DNA from: Arthrinium phaeospermum
Lineage: Eukaryota; Ascomycota; Sordariomycetes; Amphisphaeriales; Apiosporaceae
Assembly: GCA_006503535.1 (NCBI GenBank)
Contig: QYRS01000003.1
Coordinates: forward strand, 2,852,001 to 2,916,000
DNA: 64,000 nt
Reading direction: 5' to 3'
Part shown: one piece after another, positions 25,201-37,596 of the stretch
Layout of the letters: every line of letters starts with the position of its first letter
Numbering within the stretch: position 1 is the first letter of the stretch
Made by a program: the position numbers and the translations under genes
The notes under the pieces: model-generated
Seen by the model: only the letters and a program-made list of their open reading frames with translations
What the model was told of the DNA's origin: nothing
Database searches by the model: none

Positions 25201-28200
25201 CCACGGCTCCCGTCCCCAGCCATCATTCCGTTGCCCTACAGCGCTACCGAAGCGTGGCAAGCTATTGGACGGTTGGCAGTGCGCGTGCGGGTGCAGCTTC
25301 GAGGCTAAAGCTAGGGACAGCAACACTACCACTTCGTGTGGCGTCGTGTCGTTACCTCTTACTGTACAGACAGAGACGAGGCACGAGGTGACTGTGGCAA
25401 GCAGCGGTGGCTTCAACTACAACAACGACTCCGCTCCTAGCACCATGAGATCCAGCGACGGCTTTGTTGTCTGGGCTGAGGAAGTTGGTCCGAAGACCTG
25501 AGCGAGGCTGGTCTGTCTGATGCGGTAGCTGACAGAATCGGCGGGCGTTGGCGCAGGGCAGAACCTAGTGGTGCGTACTTAGTCAAGACATGTCGAAATA
25601 AATTACCTTCATCTTTCATATCCATGCCGTCATCCGCCCCCAGCGATGCTGCTAAAACGGGCTTCCATATGCAATTCTCGGCGGGTTGGAATTGGGCCTT
25701 GCATTAGAGTTCGTCGGAAGTCCGTTCTAAATGCTGAGAGTTGTTTGCCTCGCAGCCAACATCCTTGGGGTTTTACCCTTTGGCGGGGAGTTGAGAAAGT
25801 AGTGGTCGAAGGGCGCCAACGTCACGGCTACACCTCTTGCCCAGCAAGTGAAGTGCCACATGGTCTTTTTGCGTGGCTGATGTTACCCGTCGTTCGAAAA
25901 TCCATCAAGCCATGGACTCGGTCGGTTCATCTGATGTTTGAAAAAGACGGGCCCACAGCCCGTCCTCGCTCGCACCGTGCCATGATGCGCTAAAATCACT
26001 GACCAAGGGCCAGGGTGGCAGGCTCCAGGGTCGACTTAGCCGGGGAACCGCAGGAAACGACACCCAGAAAAACCTGAACGAACATGGGTTCTAGACGTGG
26101 TGGTAGCTTCTGATGCTCTGGTGGTAGGCTCGTTTTTGGGGGGGGAACCCCCCGCTCACTCTCTTGAGCAGCGTACCCCCCCATCAGACAAGGTCCAGAT
26201 GGGATGAACGTTTCAGAGTGCCCATTGAGGCTCCGCCAACCTCTCGATTAGGCAACTCTCCAAATTCTAGCTGAGCAGAAGGGCCAAGCCACAGAGGAGA
26301 GCCACATCTGACAATGGGGCCGGCACAAAAAGCAAGATATCTAACCTGGGCCAGTATTTGCCAGTATCACTTGAGATTAGGGCAGATTAGGCGGCGTTCG
26401 AGATAGAGGGCGCTATTTACACCGTACATCTTCACCTTTCACCTTCATCATCATCACCATCGTCATCATCATTATGTGCGTGAACGATAAGCGAGGGATG
26501 GCCTGCGCCAGTCTGCTCAGGGGTCTGGTCTGATTTTTGGGGGGCCTGTCGCAGACGCAGAGGGCCATAAAGTTGGTGCAAAAGTGCTGTCAACCCGAAC
26601 CCGAAAACCATACTAGTACAAGTGCAGTACGTTGCACCAGACGAATCCAGTATCACCAATAATCGGGCTTGGCTTCGAGACGCCGTGATTGGTCCAAAAC
26701 CGCCCGATCTTCCCTTTTGAGATAGTCCTACATAGGTTAGCCTACGTGGACAGGAACCTACATGTACTTTTGTCTTTTTAGACGGGCATGCTTGCATTCC
26801 TTCGCGTCCAAACTCGGTCAGCAAGATGGAAGGGAAGCTGGCGCTTTTTCATTTCGGCCGATTTCTTTCCTTCTGGCAAGCCTCGAAACTCTGCGTGATT
26901 AATGCAATGCGATATGTTGATCCACTTACCTACTTGGTCTCGTCTCGTCTCGTCTTGTGCTCTCAACGTCCGAACCTCGCTGGATGGGTGGCTGACCGTG
27001 GCACGCGAACTCGTGGCGAAGGCTGCAGCAAAGTACCTCCCCGTCTCCACGCAGTCCTGGCACTGTCATGCAGTTACCCTCACTCTGTGCACCGTGAGTC
27101 TTATGAGACCTCGAGAGACCCTTCTTCTCCCCTACACGGCGCCTGACATCTATCGTGTCCTGTGTGTAGAGCGAACCCAGGAGGTGGTCTTGTATAACGT
27201 CCGAGGTTCTTGGAAGTGGGGCCCGCTGCTGTAATGGAATAAGACGGTGTAGACTCGGCCTGGAGGTGAGGTCTTCTCCGAGCGAGACGGACATTAATCA
27301 ATATAGCATAGCATCAGGTTACGACAGCGAGGCCCGAAGTGTGCATGCAATGCAAGGAACAGTTCCTGTCTAGTATCGCGCAATCAAGCATCATCCGCCA
27401 GGTAATTTGCCTCTGGGCGAAAGCAATCACGACGGCTAGGTACCGGGATACAGCCATTGCCTGCCTGTACCTACCTAGGCATTGGCCATTTCCAGCTCGG
27501 ATCCTGGGAGATGCTGTATGCCGTATGTAGCACAGCCGGCTCGTATCAGTGTCGTAAACGCACGTGAACCTTAAGGCCTGAGTCAAAATCGAAGAAGGGC
27601 AAGAAAAGGGCCACGGCAATGATGACGAAGACGCGAGACAGTTGCCCGATTCTGTGTTTTGTCCGACCTACGAGTATATTAACGGCTCGATTTCTGGAAG
27701 GTCAGTCCAGACCATTTGACGGAGCAAGTCTCGCCAAATCGCAGCTGGCACGGATTTGTTGCCAGTGCAGTCTAGCGCGGGGACGAAAATGAGGAAAGGC
27801 CTAGCTTTTGGTGGCCTTGATTAGCTGGCAAGAGCGGGACGGACGTTAGCAACGTGTCGCAGATTGAGCCTCAATGCGACGGTAGCAAGTGTTCTGGGGC
27901 TCGGGGCTCTGGGCTCTCTGGAAATTTGACCTGAAAAGTGGACTGCTTCCTTTTTTCCTCCCACTCCCGGCCCCTTCGTATTAGGAATGTTGTTGCTTGC
28001 GCGCATATATTTCCCCTGCAAAATACCACCTACTACTACAAAGGCGCAGGACACACAGCACCCAGCACTGTTTAAAGACGTCCATCAGAGAGCGAGAGCG
28101 TGCGTGAGAGCGAGAGAGCCCCTCATTGCCCCTCATCCGCAGCAGCAAGAAAAGGAAAGAACGATAGCGCGTCATTTCTCCCTTCTCAACGACGAAGAAA

Positions 28201-31200
28201 TTTCCCGGAATGGGTTTCTGTTGCTACTACATGCTGCACAGCTGATCATCCTAACCCTGTTTTTTTATACTAGATTCCCTGCTGCATACGTATGTACTGC
28301 ACACTGTCTGTACCACCCTCCCCTGCCTGCCACGGAATCCCGACTGCTGTCTGGTGGCTGCTGGCATGAAATCGCGAGCTCGGCTGCCCTTGTGAAAATA
28401 AAGTAAAAAGAGAGAGGGAGACTGGCAGGGGGTCGTTCCTGGTAAAACACGCTCAACGAGTTGCACTGGGGTTAATGGCCTATAAGTGCCGAGCTATTAC
28501 TGCCCAGGTCCTTCATTATTTACCCCAATCCTGGCTGTCCTCTATACAGCTAAGCCAGGCCATTAACCTGGCACAGCTCACCTTGTCGTTGCTGCTCGTC
28601 CCGGCACCGGTGACTGCACTGGACGAGAAGGGATACACACGTATCAGGTGCTGGGTCATACGGGGTGGGAGGAACATGAGCATCTCTGTTGATCGGTCCC
28701 GAGCTTGTTTTCCCGTACGAAACTTTTGCGTCAACACAGTAAATAAGCTCCGTCCCATGATTCCCAATCCGGACCTGGAGTTTGGCACTGGAGCAGGCAT
28801 GGCCTGCATTGTTTATTCGGACGCTTCCTGAACCTCGTATGTTGCAACCTTGTCGAGGCCTGCGAGATAAGTTAGAGCACGACGTACGCTTCCCGGCACG
28901 GGCTGGGCATCTGCAAGTGTGCACCATACAGCTACGAGATATGATTCAACAAGTATGTATTGTTATGTACGTAAACGGACACCCATGAAGCACCCCGGCG
29001 TGCTGCTGTCCCGGTAAGCAGCTTGTCGTCTTCGTATAGTGGTAGTCGACCACAACAAGCGTTGCGCTGGGAAGACGCGCCGCCGCCAGAACGTTGGGCC
29101 ATGACCTCCTTCAGACCGATTGCATAGGTACTTATGTATGCATGTACATGCATCAGCCAGTCTCTGTCGCGAACGAATGGACAACAACAAAAAGGACAAT
29201 GCTTACATGCAACTCGCGCGAGCTGCCAGCCCCGCCAAGCGAGCGACCGGTTACGGACACATTCCCATGGACTTGCTTATGTACCCACCATTACCCTCCA
29301 CCAAGTCCACTCTCACTGCATATCGACAGTCGGGTGTACAAGTATGTAGATAGGAGGGAGGAGGGCGGTGCAACGGTCTTTCCATTTGTCCTAGTCTCTC
29401 GGGGAGGTTATCGATTGAACATCGAGCAAAGAAAGGACCCTGGAACCAAAGTGAATGCCTACACACTTACTTACACGCAGCTGTCATACGGCAATGAGCA
29501 CAAGACCTTGGCCTGCCCCAGAAACCGGACGATACCTCATACTGTCGTGTGGTGGGACACTACCAGTACTGTTTACGTATGTAGGCATCGGACGATTCCT
29601 AGCTCTTGGAATACTCGTAGATCACTGTCCGGGCTGGACTACATAGACATGTAGACACTAGACCAAATGCTCTAATAAGCTAGCTCCCACCACCCAGATC
29701 AGATCAATGATCAATCCCTTGCCTTCCCAGCGTGAGCCCCGCCCATGTTTGTCCCCATAACACATACGCGAATACATTTCATGGAATCGGTAACCAGGTA
29801 AACAACCATACATATGGAGGGTTTCATTGATGGTTAGATATTGGCGTTTTGTTTACTGGCGAGATATAATCGTGTCGATGACTAATGTCTGGCTTGGACT
29901 TTTCTGTCTATTGGTACACGTATCGTCCGAATCGAATATAGCTTTTGAGGTCTTCTCTTACCTACCTGGGTATACCAAAACGACCCCACATTTATATTTG
30001 CGTTCACTCACTTGAGACCGGACTAGACTATTCAACTAGGCCATTCTCTTCCCGTCACGGTAGTCGCGTCAAATTTCAGTCGACGGAATGATTTATATCA
30101 CGATAGCATAGACTTGGCCAAGAGAGGAAGAAGAGGGGGAGGCAGGAGGGAAGAGACGACGCGCACGAATACGTACTCTTGGTCGCAGTGGTAAAGAAAA
30201 AAAAGACCGACTACATCAATTCGACGTTAGTAGGCAGGAGCAGAAAATAACTGGGACCTTCCCACTTTGATGGTCCCAAGGTCGAGCAAGCTGTGACAAT
30301 GGGACACAATCAATGGAGAAGTGCAAAGCAGTTTTGCATCCCGGAACCCTGACCAAAGCTGCAGGCCATACATATGTAAGTCGACCTCACTTTTTTTCAG
30401 GGATGGAGGGACTGGATTGACACAGACACACCCCCATTGCCCACCCAGCGCACATAAGCTATCAACAGCCTTGTCCGTCATTGCAGTGGCGTGTAAAAGC
30501 AAAAGCTACTAACCTAGCCCCCCTCTTGTCCCCTTAGAGGTCCCAAAGTCCCAAGAGTCCCCATCGCGGAACCTCGTCTGCCTGTCTCTGGTCTCTCTTT
30601 GGTCCCTGCCAGTCCAGCAAGTCAACAGACCAGAACCAGAACCGACTGCGCTTCTCGAGCCACACTTTTCTCTCCTGCTACCACCACTCTCTTCCCCCAT
30701 TTCCCGTTCTCTTTCTCTCGCTTGCACGCTATTCGCCTGCCTGCTCGCCTTAGCGCCTCGCCAAACAGTCGTTACGTCTTGATGGACAGACCATTCACAA
30801 CGCCTCTATATCAAGCACGCTTAAATCTGTCTTAGCCACGCTCTCTTCGGAACCGCTGCCCATCCATCTTTCTAGTCGTCCTGCTCGGATCTGCTTTCCC
30901 TCTCCCCCATAAGGCACGACTAATCAAAAGCCGTTGGACTAGCCTACATACTTTATGTAGTGTTTTTCCTCATCGTCTCTCTCTATTACCTGCTACCACC
31001 ACCACCACCACTACGATCTACCCTTACCCTACCCTATTAGAGCTGACTGTCGATTACTACTGCGGCTAACTACGACCACCGCTACTTACAACTACCACTA
31101 CTACCGTTTTCTCCGACTGCCTACCCGACCTGCTGCAATTTGCCTGCGGACTGTCTTGTGTATCAAGTATTCCTTGGATATATATTATTCATTAACCCCC

Positions 31201-31877
31201 GTCCCAGAATAAAATAGGCCAGGCTCGCCAGCTACTCCACATTGCCAGAACGCCCTTTGTCGACTTTCCTCTTCGGGCATTGCCTAAATTGGTCGCAGCG
31301 TGCCATACCATCTCATCAAACAAATTGCCGTCCCGTTTTGTTTTTTCCTGGCTCGCTCCCTGAGATCGATGTATCTTGCCTCTCCCGGGCCCTGTTCGGT
31401 TACATCCTATTAGTCGGGCTCTCGGCCGTCACCACCACGCCGGTCCTCTAGTGTGTTGTTGTGTCCAAAGATACCACCATACCACCAGACTACCTCCCTA
31501 CGCACCCGCATAGGCACCATCCCTCACCCTATGCCCCCAAACTAATAATCAATCCCAATATTATTACCTGCCATATGTATGCGACACCGACGATCAGATG
31601 AGGCTGGGCTTTGCTACCCAAAACAGTCATAAGCCCCGCTTCCTTTCTTTTCTTACTCTTCTAAGCTGGCCGTCCTCTCCAGCTTATTATATCTCCAAAG
31701 GTTATTATTACTAGCTCCTACCTACCTATATCCTCTTCGTTTTCCCCTTCTTCTTTTTTTGAGCTCCCGTCTTGTCCTATCTTGCTTGCCCACCACGTCA
31801 CGCCACTTGTTTTGCTTTCGCTCGTTTCTCTTTCCTATGTGCATTCTTGCTTTGTTGCCAACATAGTCTTCGTTACG
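22214..31877. other. 9.7-kb gene-poor region upstream of the proline-rich gene
   Basis: Both strands hold many open frames of 60-190 codons, but they overlap in several frames at once and show no domains, splice structure or codon regularity that I can support. Simple-sequence features are a CAT/ATC tract near 26446-26475, GTAA repeats near 24582-24598, and scattered GTAC/CATG-rich words. From about 30.5 kb to 31.87 kb the plus strand becomes strongly pyrimidine-rich with ACC/ACT triplet runs, as expected for a long transcribed leader. I cannot exclude non-coding RNA genes. Confidence 0.5.
30940..31877 (+). promoter_or_regulatory. Long pyrimidine-rich leader of the proline-rich gene
   Basis: About 900 nt of CT-rich sequence with ACCACC/ACTACT runs, few G, and several small upstream ATGs (for example at 31242). 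It directly precedes the start chosen at 31878. Long leaders with small upstream frames are common for fungal regulatory genes and often dampen translation. That this is transcribed is inferred from composition only. Confidence 0.4.
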
Positions 31878-33434
31878 ATGATGCTCACACTCAAGCAGCC
31901 AGTACATCACGGGTACCACACCGTCCATGATCTTCCAACACCACCCTCGACATCCCGATCATCGCCCCCCTTGACTGGTCAGGAAACTTGTCAGAAACCA
32001 CTGTCTGTGTTCCCTCGTAAGGCCAGTCCGTCATTCAAAGGCATGTCGGCCCCGCATCGCGGACTGCCTTTGCCGGCAGCCATGACCATTGCCCAGACGG
32101 CGCCGCCGCCGGGGCCGGGTCACCCCCAAGCCCCGGGGCCCTCTCTGCATTCTCAGGGCCCAGCCCCTCCTGCTCAAAGCCAGATGTTGGGCAACTTACC
32201 TGCACCGCCTCAATGGCAAGGCCCTGGCGTAGACGAGTCCATGAGAAGTTGGCTTATGGCCAAGACGGAAGAGGAGAGGAGGCGACAAGAGGAAGAAAAG
32301 ACTCGACAGGAAACGCTACGCCTCGAGCAAAGAAGGTTGGAGCACGACATGCTCCGGACGTCCTTGGATAGGGGCATACCGCCGCCCATGATACCCGTGG
32401 TGTTTGCGGGGATGAGTGGGGGAGCGCTTCCTCCGGCCGCTTTGGAATGGGCTCAACAATATTTGGTTCCTCAGCATTCACAACCTCCGCAACTCCTGCC
32501 GGCCCAAGGACAAATTTCCCCCGAGCACCGAAGAGATTCTCAGTCGCACCAGTATGCTCCCTATGCAGGCTCCGTGGGTGTCCCGTCAACGCCAGGATCA
32601 GGCCCTGGCCCACAGGGTGGGTTTGTGCCATACCAAGGTCCAGGATCTCCCACGAGAGCGAGAGCACATACGATTTCCATGACAGGCGGCCCCGGTGGGC
32701 GTTCTTTGGGGGGAAACCTTCCTCGTCTGAGCACAGGCGAGCCGATGGGTGGACCTTCCGGTGTCCCATCGCACGCTACACACTCTCTTGCTCAACAGCA
32801 ACAAGCTCCACAGCAGGAAACACAGTCTCCCTCTATCTATTTCCATCACTGGCAACCGCCGACCTCGCAAGCTGGTTCGAACCAGCCTGCAACCCCTTCC
32901 GGTTTGTCTAAAACTCAGTCCAGCTTGTGAATATCAGCATAGCTAACGTCGCTATTCGTACTAGTGGATTCGCCGCGAAAACGAAAGGCCACAGGGCCAC
33001 CGCCGCCGGCAGCCACAGGGCCAAGCTCTCAAATCAGATACAGATCACCGCCATTCAGCCAGCCTGGGGGTCCTTCCACGTTGGGCAACCCGCCTCCTGG
33101 TCGACGTCGAGGGCACTCACGCCAGAGAAGCGACATTTCGGCCTATAGGTCGACACGTGGCCGAGGGGACAGTTTTGGTCCAGGAAGGGCCATGTCCCCC
33201 GGGCTGGGTACGCCGCGGGAAGGGGGAGAAGGCGGTTCAATGCAGCCTCGCGGCACACATTCGGTCTCGAGTCTACTGTCGGATCAACCGTCGCCACGTT
33301 ACGCCATGTCGGATATGAGAAGCCATCCACAAGGGGATGAGCGAAGGCAATCTCCGGTTTCATCGGAGGAAAGGTCGCGAGGTGGAGCCGCGGGATCAGC
33401 ACCTCAGCGCGACGGCGACCGAGAACATGATTAA
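31878..33434 (+). CDS. Proline/glutamine-rich fungal protein of unknown function (DUF2722-like)
   Basis: Exons 31878-32901 and 32965-33434, joined length 497 residues. The splice is inferred: the frame stops at 32930, and a 63-nt intron with a GCTAAC branch site and CTAG acceptor leads into a second frame starting DSPRKRKATGPPPP. The N-terminus has PTPPSTSRSSPPLTG. A charged helical or coiled-coil segment lies at about residues 118-165 (SWLMAKTEEERRRQEEEKTR), followed by a short conserved block ending in MIPVVFAGM. The rest is disordered and rich in Pro, Gly, Gln and Ser, with basic KRK and RRRGHSRQR patches that could be nuclear signals. I recognise this as the conserved fungal family I recall as DUF2722; function unknown, possibly nuclear. 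An upstream in-frame ATG at 31782 is less likely as start because it lies in leader-like sequence; a downstream ATG (MSAPHRGLP) is also possible. Confidence 0.78.
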
Positions 33435-36400
33435 TGATAGGAAGAGGAAGATTTGGACGTTTACGGAGCTTTCTGTCTCCTCACGGCTACAGGCGGGAAG
33501 CCAACGAATTTCGTGCAATGAGCCTTACGATAATGTCCTGTGAACGTCACACGAAAGACGCGATATCACGCTCTCGGAGTTATGCTGGACGGAACAGCCA
33601 GCCAGAACCCGAGCCTCGACAATACCTTGGATTTCTCACGACAGAGGCCCGCAGGTGAAACCCTAGCATGGGGGCTACATTTGGCCTCTAGTGCGGTGCT
33701 GACGTTCCTGGGGATGGCCCATGTGCTCTCTCCCGAGACTTGGCCTTCAGTTCGACATGTGTATCTTTTTCTTTACTATTTCCCCCATATATTTCTCTTC
33801 CCCCTCTACTACGTGTATCAATTATTACCTGCATAACTATAGGGGCGGTTAGGACAAAAGCATGGCCTGGGGATGAACAGGCCCCAGGAGTTCTGGGCAA
33901 AGTCAAATATTCATTGATTTCAATTGAGATGGCACGAAATGTACAGTGATGCGGTGTGAGGAGCAGCATATAGCAGCGGCTCGGCTCCAGTGGGAGTTGG
34001 CGGCGGTGGAAGTGGACCAACACGATACAAGCTGGAGCTGGCGAACCGACTGGAATGCCGACGGGCTAGTTCCTGACGGGGGCCTCGACTCTTTGTGCCG
34101 CGTCGGGTCGCGATTTGGGATGCAGGCAATATAACCATGCAGCATCGCCAGGATAAAACCAGCCGACGCAAGATCATGTACCACTTGGTCGACGGCCGTA
34201 CAAGCGCAGCACGAACGAGAATGAATGGGCTTGCATTTGAGCTCGACTCGAAAGTGGAAGGTCCTGTCGATGGGTGACCACGGCCGACAGAGGAAGGGAG
34301 AGAGACTGACCGACGGACAAGGGTTATATGTAGAGAGGGTACTTGTATCAAGTAGGAGAAGGATGACCTGACGTGCTGATCCTATTCTGGGATGCTGAAA
34401 CACGAACGAACAGCAAATCATTTCCCCGGAAATTGTCTGGATTGTTTTTTCTTGGTTTTTTGTGAGACTTGACGACGCAACCCGCAGTCAGGCCATCATG
34501 GCGGCAGCCACTTACAAATACCCTTTACTGCTCGTACTTTTGATAACGAATTTTGCCACTGTTCATAAACACGGAAAATGAGCGCTGGGAAAAGAGAGAG
34601 AATAGGGGGCATTTGCTAAGAGAAGAAAAAAATGATTTCCAAAAAAGGAAAATAGCCGTACGTACGCACGCTCTGATAGGTTCAATCATGGCCTGGCGCG
34701 CCAACGGCTAAGAACCGTCATCGTCTGCCGACCGAGACAAGCGAAAGGGAATACAGGAGTAGTACATTGTACATTTGTTTTTCACACAGCACTCCAGGGC
34801 TGGGAAGGAGCGGGGGGGGGGGGGGGGGGGGGGGGGGGGGTCAATGAGTGAGTGGAAGGAGAAGCCCCATTTGCAATTGCTGTTGCAGCTGTAATTGCAA
34901 TTGGGAAGGAAAGAGCAAGGCAGGAGCAGAGCTAGTGTTGTTTGCCGCCTTCTCTTCTATCTTGATTCTGGCTTCTTTCTGCCTTCCTGCGAGCTGAGGG
35001 GTTCAAGGCAGGCCGGCCAATCTGGGCCGGGCATCCGTTTCTTTTTCTTGCTTTGGCGAAAGCTGAAAGGGAACATGATCACCATGCCGGCAGCTTATTT
35101 TAGGTATGCATGCGACTGGCATGTTGCTCACCACATACATACATGTAGATGGTAGCTAGCTGCCAACCAAACGAACGACTAGCCCACTTCGCTTGCTTAC
35201 TCGTACTTCTTCTTGCAGTCGAGACGGACAGGAAGGGGCGAGGGGGGGTCGCGGCTAGCCAGACCGACATCTGTCATTTGTTGGCACAGGCGCCCAACTC
35301 CCTCCATGGCATGCACGAATTGGATCATGATTGGTCTCTCCTGACCTCTGCTGCCGCAGCTGCTCAACCGACATTGCGCGCATCCAGATTATTCATGTCA
35401 TGTAGATGCGGGCTGCGTGGGGGAGGGGGTATCTATATTTGCGACAGCGACAGGCACGAACTGAAATTTGACACTTGTACTACCCACCTGCCACCTCCGC
35501 CACGTACCTACTACTACTACTTGTACAGTAGTACTCTCCTTCCTACTCCATCCGCAATACGACGTGACAGGTCATCTCCGATATTTTCTTGCTTCGGGTT
35601 CCCTGCTTACCGTTCGTCTGGACTCCCGCTCGGCCGGGTTTCCATTCAAACAGACAGCATCTGCACTGTCCTTTGCTGCTGCATGACCAGCCGCCCGTTA
35701 CGCAATGCCGTGCTGGGATTTTTTGGAGATTCGGGGACCGTTGCTGTCGCAGGCGAACCGGTCATCGTCGATGGCCTTGTCCCGGAGATGCGATACGACC
35801 CTCACGGTGACATTCATCTCTAAGTAGGGCAACTACTACCTAAGATCCTTTCCCCGAGAGAAAGACAGGCCCAGACTGCTGTCACGAGAGACAGTTTATC
35901 CACCTATCAACCAACAGCATCTAAAATTATCATCATCATTATCGATGGAGACGCACCTCCTCTCTATGCCTGGCTTATATTTAGAGCCTCGCTAGGATGC
36001 GCGAACATCGACATGCAGTCTGGGAATCGTCAACCCCCACTGTCCTCGCTCATGATGCCGGCCGGGCGGGTGAAGCGCTCACTCGTCCCGGCGCCTGGCA
36101 CCTGCTAGATATGGCTACTCGGTTCGCTTGTCTCAAGGCGACCCCCAGTTGCTCCCTGCAAGAAATACTCCATCGCCAACATCCGCTGGCGTGAACCACT
36201 CTATGCGTGGGGTGCTTTCTCACATCGGTACTAGGTCATCACGTAGCTCTCTGTGTGTGGGGGTGAGAGAGAGTGAGAAAGCAAGGTATCGCCGGGCGTG
36301 GTATGCTTGGCACGAGACGATTCCACAGGCACGACATTGTGCCCCAATGATCCAGAGTCAGCACATTATCAAGTAGATCGATATCGGGACAGCTGGTGAG

Positions 36401-37596
36401 CTACTCCCAACTGTAAGCCTCGGTCTCTGTCCGCAGAAGACGGAACAAGGGCAGGGAAATGAAATGGTAGTCGGCATGATGCTCTTGGCATGTAAGATGA
36501 CTGCTTTCAATAGTCTGAGCTCACGATGAGTGCTCAAGGTGGGCGGGTGGCAGGGAGCGGCGGAGACGAGGCACCAGCGCAACAATCATGCCATCACACA
36601 CATACACAAGGTGTAAAGTTAGTAAAAGGGTCACGCCACCATGGCGTCGAATGCCATCCATGTCACAGTGAGACTGCTTCGATTTTGAGTAGTCGCGCCC
36701 CGACTTTCTATTACATTACCATAGCACTATTCCAGTATGATACATACAAAACGAGACTTCTTTGTGTTCATTTGTGGCTCTCTCGGTTTCCCTTCATGTC
36801 CGGAGAGGCCGCTAATGTGCGGAGGGAGACAAGAAAGGAGTAAGTAGTTGTAGTAGAAGAAGAACAACAAGAGAGAAACAACAGCAGCGCTCCCAGCCTC
36901 CCAAGACCAATGAGGCCATACAACGAAACCAACAGGTCGTCCCCCTCCCATCGAAGGGGCAAAAACCTAGACCCCAAACCCCTCGCCAGCTTCTTCAATT
37001 CATTTCCTTTCCTCCTTTCCCTTCCTTCCTTCTTCTGCTTCAGTGAAGCGACTGCTCCATATACATATAATCTGCGTAGAAAGAATTAAACAGCAGCTGA
37101 GAGAGAAGAGAGACCCCGAGACGTGGTATGATCTAGTGTCGTCTTGGTAATGTGTGGGTATAATGCGGGCTCCCGCGTGTATACTCCTGCGAAGTATAGA
37201 AGCCCAGTTTGTGAGTATGCGTGTGAGAGAGTGTGTGTGAGAGAGAAGAAGTAGATAGTCCCCGAGATACGCCAGCAATGCAGTAGGGCAGGTATGCCAC
37301 TTTTGAAGCCTTCCCGTGAAGTGAAGAAGAAGACACTCCCACTGGAAAAACACAAGTAAATCCCGACAAAGAAGCGTCAGCGGCAAAGACCCTTGTCGCG
37401 GTCTGGTGACGATGGCATTAGACAAAAAAGAGACACAAAAGGGATGGAAAGTGGATCGGATCTGATCCACGTGCCAGTCCAGTCCTCCTCTGATACAAAG
37501 TAGTAGTAGTAGTAGTGGCAGTATTAGTAGATGGTACCGACGGGAGCTTCTTCAAGGGCCCCGGTTGCGCTGCGCCAAACTCCGAAGGCGGATATC
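33435..37596. other. 4.2-kb spacer between convergent genes
   Basis: This spacer lies between the 3' ends of the proline-rich gene (+) and the TBC gene (-), so no promoter is required here. It holds a 29-nt poly-G run at 34812-34840, a CAATTGC...GCAATTG inverted pair at 34874-34903, and a GTA triplet tract at about 37499-37516. Longer frames at 33903-34421 (-) and 35149-35823 (+) look like chance. No gene is supported. Confidence 0.5.
34812..34840 (+). repeat. 29-nt poly-G tract
   Basis: An uninterrupted run of 29 G on the plus strand in non-coding sequence. Such runs can fold into G-quadruplexes and are unstable in replication and in sequencing, so the length is uncertain. Confidence 0.9.

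Noticed and set aside
24959..25501. 180-codon plus-strand frame in the gene-poor region
   Set aside because: Two plus-strand frames and the minus strand are open over the same stretch, the product has no domain, and no start context or splice support is seen.
29094..29654. 186-codon plus-strand frame
   Set aside because: Overlaps two other plus-strand frames and has no recognisable motif or regular codon use.
33903..34421. 172-codon minus-strand frame
   Set aside because: It overlaps an equally long frame in another phase; no domain and no splice signals.
35149..35823. 224-codon plus-strand frame
   Set aside because: It is built from simple-sequence runs (TAC, CCA, GGG) with a Tyr and Cys-rich product of no known type, and overlaps other short frames; most likely chance.
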